A stretch of 10,759 nt of DNA, from assembly GCA_014384665.1 (NCBI GenBank), contig JACNFI010000418.1:1-10759 (forward strand), written 5' to 3'. Every line of letters begins with the position of its first letter. The stretch's first letter is position 1. The position numbers and the translations under genes are program-made. This stretch comes from Candidatus Cloacimonadota bacterium (lineage in GTDB: Bacteria > Cloacimonadota > Cloacimonadia > JGIOTU-2). The notes beneath the pieces were generated by a model. The model searched no databases. It saw only the letters and a list, made by a program, of their open reading frames with translations, and was not told the DNA's origin. This document shows positions 1-7,100 of this stretch, piece by piece.

Positions 1-1264
1 TAGGTTTATCATCTTTATCTTTTAAAGTATCACTTTCAACAAAATACATTGGCAAGTAAATAATATTATCTCCCATTTTTGTGAAAACTGCATTGCCAGT
101 AGAATCAATTTCTGCCCAATGAATTGCCTTCCACTTATTTGAATTGAAAATGGAAAGATAAGCGAATCTTTTCTCAGAATTCAAACTGTCAATCCTTACA
201 TCTGTGGTTTCTGTATATTGGTCTGTAACATCTCTGTAATTTTTTCCACTAAGCCAGGCAGGAGCTTTTTCATCTTCATTTAATTTACTTGCAAGAGTTT
301 CATCTTCTTCAAAAAACAGTTTTCTATACACTTTTGCAACTTCTTTTCTAATTGAATATTTTCCCGGATCCGCTTCTGCTCCCATAAAAGGAATGGCTTT
401 ATCTTCAGATAGGATAAGTACATTCCAAGCGTGGTTATTTGAACTATTGGGCCAATATGGTGTATAATCACTTGTTACGGCAAGTCCGTTTGCTCTCATT
501 GCATAAATCGTAAAATTTGTCATATCTTCGCATCTGCCAAGTCCAGTTTCCAGCATCTCTTCCAAACCCAAATCTGTTGGATGAAGATAATAAACATCTT
601 TGAATGTGAACATCTCTCTGCATTTTTTGTTTATTATTGTTGCCAGTTCTATCGGGTCATCAGTAGAATCGCGGAAAGATGCGAAATCTTCCCAGAAAAA
701 AGTTCTCCAATCAGAAATCGGCTCAGATGAGCCACGATACGGAAGCACAAACTCCATAAAAGTTTTCCAACCAAGATTTTTTGCCCACGATAAAGTGTTA
801 TATGCGTCATAAGCAAGGTCAATATGTCTTATCAGATAATCCGATGAAACAGTTTCTATATCCTTCTCTTCCATCACTTTATCCCAATGCAATTCACCTA
901 TTTCTACTTCCAGAGAATCCAGATAGTCAATAATCTGATGGTAATTATCATAATCCAGAACATCGTATACAATTTGATTATCAAGTGAGTCAAAAATTCC
1001 TACTTCCACATATTTATGACCTTGCATATTTGCAATAAGAAAAGAAGCCGCTTCCAGTTTTTGGGGATTATCTTTATAATGATATAAAACCTTTTTTAGT
1101 TCCTTTTTATTTTTTCCCGAAGATTCAATTGTTTCAATTACCTGTTTTCTATATTTCTCGGGTATATTTTCGGTTACAGTTTTAAGTGTATAAATTCCAA
1201 GATAACTGCAGCTAGACAGAATTATTATAATTATGACTATCAAAAATTTTTGAAATACTTTCAT
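1..1264 (-). CDS. Transglutaminase-like domain lipoprotein (3' end beyond window)
   Basis: Not a complete reading frame here: it runs off base 1, leaving 421 residues. It starts with ATG at 1264 behind GGAGA (1271-1275, 6-nt gap). The N-terminus is a lipoprotein signal: MKVFQKF, a run of isoleucines, then the lipobox LSSC with Cys19 as the predicted lipidated residue, so it is anchored in the envelope. A papain-like transglutaminase core is visible: Cys245 in GRCEDMTNF, His278 in NNHAWN and Asp299 in EADPGKY fit the Cys-His-Asp triad. Downstream of the core a KNYRDVTDQYTETTDVRI segment suggests a beta-rich accessory domain. Bacterial members of this superfamily are usually peptidases or amidases rather than true cross-linking enzymes; the substrate cannot be told. 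It lies downstream of tldD on the same strand but is separated from it by a 278-bp repeat-filled gap, so co-transcription is uncertain. Confidence 0.85.
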   Translation of the reverse strand, partial: MKVFQKFLIVIIIIILSSCSYLGIYTLKTVTENIPEKYRKQVIETIESSGKNKKELKKVLYHYKDNPQKLEAASFLIANMQGHKYVEVGIFDSLDNQIVYDVLDYDNYHQIIDYLDSLEVEIGELHWDKVMEEKDIETVSSDYLIRHIDLAYDAYNTLSWAKNLGWKTFMEFVLPYRGSSEPISDWRTFFWEDFASFRDSTDDPIELATIINKKCREMFTFKDVYYLHPTDLGLEEMLETGLGRCEDMTNFTIYAMRANGLAVTSDYTPYWPNSSNNHAWNVLILSEDKAIPFMGAEADPGKYSIRKEVAKVYRKLFFEEDETLASKLNEDEKAPAWLSGKNYRDVTDQYTETTDVRIDSLNSEKRFAYLSIFNSNKWKAIHWAEIDSTGNAVFTKMGDNIIYLPMYFVESDTLKDKDDKP

Positions 1265-1296
1265 ACAATTTCTCCATAGTTTTATTCCTTCAAAGA

Positions 1297-1532
1297 GTCA
1301 TATAAAGAGTCATAAATAGTCAAAATGTCAAATGAGCCTTCGGCTCGTCAAAGATAGTCATATGCTCCTTCGGAGCGTCAAATGAGCCTTCGGCTCGTCA
1401 TAAATTAGTCAAATGACTTAATGACGCACCGAAGGTGCTTATGACAGCGTAGCGTTTTGACAGCGTAGTGTTTTGACCATTTGACAGCGAAGCGTTCTGA
1501 CAATTTATGACGGGCTTTAGCCCAATTATGAC
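1297..1532. repeat. Punctuated GTCA/TGAC short-word array with central orientation switch
   Basis: GTCA occurs at 1297, 1309, 1319, 1327, 1347, 1357, 1377, 1397 and 1408; then TGAC, its reverse complement, at 1414, 1422, 1442, 1458, 1474, 1482, 1498, 1508 and 1529. That is nine of each, with no TGAC in the left half and no GTCA in the right half. Steps are short (8-12) or long (16-21). The long steps on the left and several on the right hold small GC-rich words, many of them self-complementary: GAGCCTTCGGCTC (1334-1346 and 1384-1396), GCTCCTTCGGAGC (1364-1376), GCACCGAAGGTGC (1426-1438) and GGGCTTTAGCCC (1512-1523), plus AGCGTAGCG and AGCGAAGCG words. It fills the gap between tldD and the lipoprotein gene. 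The hairpins might end tldD transcription, but no T-run follows them. Confidence 0.8.
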
Positions 1533-1542
1533 AGCGAAGCAT

Positions 1543-2988
1543 TTATTTCTTAACTCCAATTGTAACTTTTCTGAATCTTGCCGGTGCAGCGCCGTGAGAC
1601 ATTTCTGCTCTCTGGCTTGGTTGTCCTTTGCCACAATTTGGAACTCCCCATAATTGCCATTCGTTCCTTCCACAGATTGCATCGCAACTTTGCCAAAATT
1701 TTGGTGTAATGCCTTGATATGTAGCATTTTTCACCATTCTCGTCTTTTTGCTATTTTTGATTTCCCACCCAATTTCTGTTGTGAATTGAAAATTCAATCT
1801 TCGCTGGTCAATGCTCCAGGTTTTGTTGCATTCAACAAAAAGCCCATCTTTTGTGTCTGCAATCAGAGCATCCAGAGAACCTTCAACTGGCATCAAAGAA
1901 ATATTTATCATTCTAATCATTGGAATGTTATCATATCCGTCTGCACGATTGCACCCGCGACTTCTTTTGTCATCAATAACATGAGCAAGTTCACGATTCG
2001 TTAGATACATCTGATAAAGTCCATTCTGAATAATGTGGTATCTTTGAGCTCTAACTCCATCATCATCATAGCCAAAAGTTGCGAGTCCTGTTGGAACTGT
2101 TGCATCTGCCACGACATTCACAATTGGTGAGCCATAATGATAATTCTTATACAAATCCATTGTGATGAAACTTCTTCCAGCATAATTTGCTTCCATTCCA
2201 AGCACTCTATCCAGTTCAGATGGATGACTGATTGATTCGTGAATCTGCAATGCGAGTTGGCCACCACCAATAATAAGGTCTTTCTCCCCTATTGGACAAT
2301 CTGGAGCAGAGAGCAATGCAATAGCTTCTTCTCTAACTCTTTCTGCATTTTCTAATAATGGAGTCGCAAGAATAAATTCATATCCCATTTGAGTATGCTG
2401 TCCGCCGTGAGATTCAGGATATGAGCGTATTTGCACCTCTTTTCCTTTTACAGCAGTAGCGGAATATCCTGCGCCGCTTCTAAGAAGATTTTGCTCTATA
2501 AATGTTCCTTCAGAAGTTGCGAGCCATTGATGTTCATTCCAAAAACTCATTCTTCCTTCAGCAACTTTAATGCGCTTATCTTTGCGTAAAATTTCATCAA
2601 TCTGATACAACAAATCCAGCTTCTTTTCAATAGGAACATCAAATGGATTTATCAGATATGGAGATGTCCAGATATCGTTATGAACAGGTTCTGGGGCAAG
2701 GCGAACTCCGTCCTTACGTAAAGTTGCAGATGCCTTTGCAATTTTGACAGCCAACGTTGCTGTCTTCTTGATTTCATTCTTATTCATAATTGAACTTGAA
2801 GCAAATCCCCAAGAACCGTTTGCTATAACTCTTATTCCAAATCCAAGTGAAGTGCTGTTATTCAGAGTTTCAATCTCTCCATTTTTCACGCAAATTGTTT
2901 GTGCTTTTGAATCAATAATTCGTATGTCTGCATAAGATGCACCGCAAGAGATAGCGATATCTAAAGCAAGTTCCGTAAAATCTTTCAC
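1543..2988 (-). CDS. tldD: TldD-family zinc metalloprotease
   Basis: 481 residues with the chosen start. TldD normally acts with TldE (PmbA) as a cytoplasmic protease of unfolded or modified peptides. The zinc motif HESISH (HExxxH, residues 250-255) lies in the expected context LALQIHESISHPSELDRVLG. The conserved C-terminal cysteine of the family is seen as Cys452 in VPNCGKGQP. The length matches the family (about 450-480). Start choice: an in-frame TTG at 3003 would extend it by five residues, but those codons are the ribosome-binding site itself (GGAGGAGG, 2993-3000). GTG at 2986-2988, four to five bases after that site, gives the natural N-terminus MKDFTELALDIAISCGASYADIR. No tldE/pmbA lies on either side in this window, which is unusual because the two are commonly neighbours. 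Confidence 0.93.
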   Translation of the reverse strand: MKDFTELALDIAISCGASYADIRIIDSKAQTICVKNGEIETLNNSTSLGFGIRVIANGSWGFASSSIMNKNEIKKTATLAVKIAKASATLRKDGVRLAPEPVHNDIWTSPYLINPFDVPIEKKLDLLYQIDEILRKDKRIKVAEGRMSFWNEHQWLATSEGTFIEQNLLRSGAGYSATAVKGKEVQIRSYPESHGGQHTQMGYEFILATPLLENAERVREEAIALLSAPDCPIGEKDLIIGGGQLALQIHESISHPSELDRVLGMEANYAGRSFITMDLYKNYHYGSPIVNVVADATVPTGLATFGYDDDGVRAQRYHIIQNGLYQMYLTNRELAHVIDDKRSRGCNRADGYDNIPMIRMINISLMPVEGSLDALIADTKDGLFVECNKTWSIDQRRLNFQFTTEIGWEIKNSKKTRMVKNATYQGITPKFWQSCDAICGRNEWQLWGVPNCGKGQPSQRAEMSHGAAPARFRKVTIGVKK

Positions 2989-2992
2989 AAAA

Positions 2993-3000
2993 TCCTCCTC
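2993..3000 (-). promoter_or_regulatory. Strong ribosome-binding site deciding the tldD start
   Basis: On the minus strand GGAGGAGG precedes the GTG at 2988 by about five bases. An upstream TTG start at 3003 would leave no such site in front of it and would read through this one as Glu-Glu codons, so GTG is preferred. Confidence 0.75.
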
Positions 3001-3003
3001 CAA

Positions 3004-3021
3004 ATCCCCTATTGCGGGGAT
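3004..3021 (-). promoter_or_regulatory. Hairpin in the tldD leader
   Basis: ATCCCC (3004-3009) and GGGGAT (3016-3021) form a perfect 6-bp stem with a 6-base loop. In the tldD transcript it sits about three bases before the GGAGGAGG ribosome-binding site, close enough to affect ribosome access. Whether it is regulatory is inference; it may instead be the edge of the GC-rich block next to it. Confidence 0.4.
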
Positions 3022-3029
3022 AAATTAAT

Positions 3030-3110
3030 AAACCACCTTGTTAAAATCGCGCCCAACCCCGATAAATCTGGACGGGACAGGTCGCATTTAACTGGGCAAG
3101 CAAAAACATA
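3030..3110. other. GC-rich non-coding block upstream of tldD, possible dispersed repeat
   Basis: In a very AT-rich intergenic stretch this segment stands out for runs such as TCGCGCCCAACCCCG and GGACGGGACAGGTCGC. It contains no convincing open frame. GCCCA near 3045-3052 and TGGGC near 3094-3099 could pair at a distance. Its base composition differs from both neighbours, which suggests a small inserted or dispersed repeat or a structured RNA leader. I cannot identify it from the sequence alone. Confidence 0.3.
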
Positions 3111-3133
3111 TAAAAATTCACAAAAATATATAA

Positions 3134-3205
3134 TCAGCAGAGCAGAACCATTTTTTTTATGTCAATAAAATCTCCAATTTGAAGTTTATAAAAGTAAATT
3201 TAATT
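3134..3205 (-). pseudogene. Remnant of a T9SS C-terminal sorting domain
   Basis: Read on the minus strand, 23 codons ending in TGA give N-stop-IYFYKLQIGDF-IDIKKMVLLC. This matches the last residues of the C25 peptidase in this window (NGIYFYKLQIGDF-VDIKKMVLLR); 19 of the 20 residues from IYFY to MVLL are identical. At the DNA level 34 consecutive bases are identical. The glycine codon before IYFY has become TAA, and upstream the similarity stops. It is therefore the tail of a second T9SS-secreted protein whose body has been lost, or a recombination or duplication scar from the peptidase gene about 1 kb away. Confidence 0.75.
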
Positions 3206-3383
3206 CGTTAGAAAAATGTAAGGTAAATTTGATTTTTGATTGGGATAAACTCAAGACACACGACATTTGTTACTTATTTCCTTTTGAAATCATCCATAGT
3301 CTTAACTATGATAAAAACTCATAGACTTTAACTATTATTTATGCTATATGGTTTGGAGATATGAAAAATAACTACGAACAATC
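3206..3383. other. Intergenic stretch with a perfect palindrome and a degenerate copy
   Basis: No gene is seen here. CATAGT (3295-3300), CTTA, ACTATG (3305-3310) is a 6-bp perfect stem with a 4-base loop. A degenerate copy starting CATAG follows at about 3320-3337. No T-run follows either on the minus strand, so a classical terminator for the small gene ending at 3384 is not supported. A protein-binding site is possible but unproven. Confidence 0.4.
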
Positions 3384-3584
3384 TTATTCAAATTTTTTAA
3401 TATTTTTCATTGCAGAATTACTTAATTCTTCTATGGTTCGATCTACCCATAAACCTTTTTGCCACTTTGTATAATCAAAAGGTTCACGAATCGTTAATGA
3501 AATAAATTTTTCTGCTAAAATCTCTCCCAAAGCCTCAACGAGTACTTTATAACCATTTATTTTAATTTCTGTATCAGTTAGCAT
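3384..3584 (-). CDS. Small conserved partner of a PIN-domain gene, putative antitoxin
   Basis: 66 residues, MLTDTEIKINGYKVLVEALG..., with a central REPFDYTKWQ motif and an acidic/basic helical C-terminus. There are no membrane segments or cysteines and no named domain that I can assign. The ATG lies two bases after the TAG stop of the PIN frame, and its ribosome-binding site (GGAG) lies inside the last PIN codons, so the two are translationally coupled. A tiny protein paired with a PIN ribonuclease suggests the antitoxin of a VapBC-like module; this is inference from context, since no AbrB, RHH or Phd fold can be recognised. The order here is toxin first, then partner. The reading frame looks intact although the PIN gene is broken. 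Confidence 0.7.
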   Translation of the reverse strand: MLTDTEIKINGYKVLVEALGEILAEKFISLTIREPFDYTKWQKGLWVDRTIEELSNSAMKNIKKFE

Positions 3585-3586
3585 AA

Positions 3587-4021
3587 CTAATTCTCCATTA
3601 TTGATAAAAAATTTAATGGATTTATTACTTTTATTTCTTCATAATTTAATAAGTTTTGAATTAAAAAATCGTCTGTTGTAATAAAGTAATCACAATTGTT
3701 ACATACTGCACAAGATAGATGAAGAGCATCTTTACTTTTAATTCCATACTTTAATAATTGCTTTGCTTTATCTATGATTTCTTTTGTTTCAGTTATATTC
3801 AAATTAGCATGATTTTTCCATCTTCGTATAACACTTTTTCTCTCTTCAAAAGGATTAAATTCATTTTCATAATCCAAAATATACGACCATACTAACTCAA
3901 TTTGTTTATCTAATATTTTCTTCTAAATATGAAGCTTGGCTTCTGTTTCAAGTCGTATTCGGATCTGGCTTTGATCATCAAATGGACGATTAAAACAACA
4001 ATTATCTAAATATATTTTCAT
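3587..4021 (-). pseudogene. PIN-domain ribonuclease (toxin-like) interrupted by an in-frame TAG
   Basis: Translated through one stop, the frame is a normal-length PIN protein of 144 codons. It starts with ATG at 4021 (MKIYLDNCCFNRPFDDQSQI), reaches TAG at codon 33 (3923-3925), and continues KKILDKQIELVWSYILDYENE to a TAG stop at 3587. PIN acidic residues are present: Asp6 in YLDNCC, Glu52 or nearby, Asp98 in KSKDALHLS and Asp117/118 in TTDDF. PIN proteins are Mg-dependent single-strand ribonucleases, often VapC toxins. One C-to-T change from a Gln CAG codon would explain the stop. The part downstream of the stop has no good start (only TTG at codon 49, without a site) and lacks Asp6, so it should be inactive. 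Recent inactivation is suggested because the rest is undamaged. Confidence 0.8.
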
Positions 4022-4046
4022 AAAAACAACTAAGTTGAAACATTAA

Positions 4047-4069
4047 AAAGTAATAATCTTAATTACTTT
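4047..4069. promoter_or_regulatory. 8-bp inverted repeat upstream of the PIN gene
   Basis: AAAGTAAT (4047-4054) and ATTACTTT (4062-4069) are perfect inverted repeats around a 7-base AT-rich loop, 26 bases upstream of the PIN start and downstream of the C25 gene stop. Toxin-antitoxin promoters commonly carry such operators, so this is a candidate autoregulatory site. It could also be a weak terminator of the peptidase transcript, but the stem is all AT-rich and no long T-run follows. Confidence 0.4.
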
Positions 4070-4142
4070 CTCTGCTTGCCATAATTATAATAATTTGAAA
4101 ATTTTATTAGTATTAACGGAGCAGAATTTATTCTACGAAGTT

Positions 4143-7100
4143 TTAACGAAGAAGAACCATCTTCTTTATGTCAACAAAATCTCCAATTTGAAGTTTATAA
4201 AAGTAAATTCCATTGGGCAAGAGTTGAGCATTCTCATCTTTTCTATCCCAGATAATTTGTTGATTTGGAGATTTGTTGATTTGGAGATTTGAAAAGGTTT
4301 TGATCTTTTGTCCTTTTATGTTATAAATATTTATCTGCGTAAATCCGTGTAAATCCGTGGCTGAAAAAGAAATTGTAGTTGAAGTGCTAAAGGGATTAGG
4401 ATGGTTTTGAAATAAGATAAAATCTTTCAATTGATTAATTCCTTCATCCACTCCAACATAGTTATCTGGAGGGTCTGTTGTAAATTTAATTGCAAGATTA
4501 TTTTGTAAAGGAGTAGCACTTTGCGGATAAATATCAGCATAAGTATAGAGTAATCCATCAGATTGGTCTAAATTCTCAATACCTACAGTTGCATAATTAT
4601 TATTTGCATCTGGATTGTCCACAGTGTGATAATTAAATTGAATCTCACCATTCCCATCAGTTGTTACATATACTGAGGGGTCAAACAAAATAATCTCAAA
4701 CTTTTCTACTGATACTTCATCATAATTATTTACACAACTGTTCCACTCAATTATAAAAATATCGTCAATTTGATTGTAATAATAACAGACTCTCATGGGT
4801 TCTTCGTCAGCACCAATCAAATCATCCCAATATGGAGTAACCATTGCATAAGGACCTAATGCTGATGGAATATTCCAATTACGGAAATTCGCCATCCAGG
4901 TGGTCTCAAAAGAAATCCATCCATTTGAACAGATTGTAATACTATCAAAAACCTCACCATAATATTTGAACTCAAATGGTAAACCAATAATTTCGGAGAC
5001 ATCATCAGCCATTAAGATAACTTCACCATCTCCACCTTGTTCCGGGTCAACTTCATGCCAGTTATAAGTTGGGCATTCACTATAATTAGTATCATAGTTA
5101 TCATAAGCGAAATAGCCAAAATTGTCTGGACCAGTCGGAGCGGTGTTGTCAACCAAACCAACTTCAAGAGAAAATCCAATACTTGATACTCTTCCACTCT
5201 CATCTGTCAATAAGATAGTGAATGGCACATTTCTTCCTATATAACAATCAGATTGAGCATAAACAGTAAAGTTTGCATTGCCAGAATCATTAATTGAAAT
5301 ATTTCCAAAGTTACCTGTTGGGGCAGTTACTACAACAGCATCACTTGAAGAATTAAGAGTTCCTGAAAGATTTATTGCATTTACTAAACCAATATTTTGA
5401 ATAGAGACAGTAATTTCTCTCTCCTCACCAGGTTCCAAGATACCATTCGCATCATTTACTATTACATCCAATAATTCAAAAAATAAAGAACTTGCAATTA
5501 ATTCAAATTTTGCTGTGCTTCCATCGGAGATTTCAAGACTGAACTCCAAAACCTCGTTATCAGGACAGTTGGGTAAAACCTCAAATTGATAATCCCGAGT
5601 AATAATATCTCCTGGACTGAAGTTGCCAAAATTTGCAGTTCCAGAAAGCATATTAACATAAGGATTATCAGTATTCAAATCTGCAGAAACTCCTTCTGCA
5701 GTTTGAGAACCATAATTTTTTAATGAGATTGAAATAGTTACATTCTCACCTGAAATTATTTCTCCATCAATCTGATAATCATATAGTCCAATATCTATTG
5801 ATTCTGAAACCACATTGATTGTATCAAAGTAAGGTAAATAATTTGGTGAGGTGATTGTTACTTCAATCTCTCCCTCTGTTTCTGGGTTTAAATATAGCAC
5901 AGCATATCCATTATCAATTACTTCAACATTGTAAAACTCTTCACCTTTCCGAGCAGTTACAATTCCTTCACTCAGATTTGAGCAATTAATTTCAATATTG
6001 TTTGTTCCCAGACTAACCTCATCCGGTATATTACAGATTATCTCCTCAGGAATTTTTGTCCACATTGAAAGAGAAGGGTCTCCTAAAATATTATAAACAT
6101 GAAAGTAGAATTCTACATCCTCGCCCAGTTCCTGGCTTAGTGGAAAATTATTGAATATCTCAATCTTACCTCTTAAAACAGCAGAACCCAGAGAAAAAAT
6201 ATCTTCATCTAATACACCATAATAAAATCCTGAAAAAATTGAGTTGTTATATTTTGTACTGGTATGTAAATCAGAAGGACCAACGAATGCTACAGCACCG
6301 CCGCATGTTGTGGGACCTCCAACTAATAACCATTTTTCCCCAAAGCAGGGGTCAACAGAATTTGCAAAATCACCTGTATTACAAACAAAAGAAGTAACAA
6401 TAGGCAAAAGCATTCCATTTTCTATCGGTATATTTTCTATATGGAAATAAGGATAATGCCAACCATTTGAATCACCCCAGCCGCGGTAGCTAACAAACCC
6501 AACTCCATTAATAATTGCATTAGTTATTTCAGAAGTGCCTGGATATGTTGGAGGATAGAATACTGTATCTACCTGGGTATAACCATAGCTTAGCATTTTC
6601 TCTCTTAACCAAAGGGAAACCTGAGTAGGTGTTATTGGAATTGGTGGAGTAGGACTATAATTTCCTGCAACTAAAAGAGCTCTGGTGAACCAGTCAGGGT
6701 CATCAATATATGGATTCTTTTCATAAGCTAATATTTTATTAAGAGCAGTACTCAATTCATAATATGAATCAAATGAAATTCGTCCGACCAACATTTCTGG
6801 AAAATAGTCATCACCTTCTAATAATGTATATGGATGGTCAGTAACATCGTTATCAGAACTAATATAAAACGAAGGAATATATAAACAACCATTCACATCC
6901 CCCAATAAAAGTAGATAATCTGGTGGTTCTTCCCAATTATCATAAGCATCTTGAATATAAATTTTTATCTCAGTACTTGTATATCCTATTTCATCAAGAG
7001 TCGCAACTACAGTTGAAATCCCTTTTGCTTCTTTCCAATCAATGAAGGGAGATAAAATATCTACAACCGTATTATTAGGACCTATGATTAACATCTTTGA

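Noticed and set aside
1398..1727. Minus-strand reading frame of 109 codons across the end of tldD
   Set aside because: It overlaps tldD in another frame and runs into the GTCA/TGAC repeats; no domain is visible.
1654..2004. Plus-strand reading frame of 116 codons inside tldD
   Set aside because: Antisense shadow of a well-supported gene, rich in unlikely residues and without a ribosome-binding site.
2989..3003. TTG start for TldD giving 486 residues
   Set aside because: The added codons are the GGAGGAGG ribosome-binding site; GTG at 2988 has correct spacing and a family-like N-terminus.
3295..3310. Rho-independent terminator for the small gene ending at 3384
   Set aside because: The 6-bp stem is AT-rich and no T-run follows it on the minus strand.
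3587..3877. Independent 96-residue gene starting at a TTG
   Set aside because: It is the back part of a PIN domain whose front is in the same frame upstream of one TAG; the TTG has no ribosome-binding site and the first catalytic Asp would be missing.
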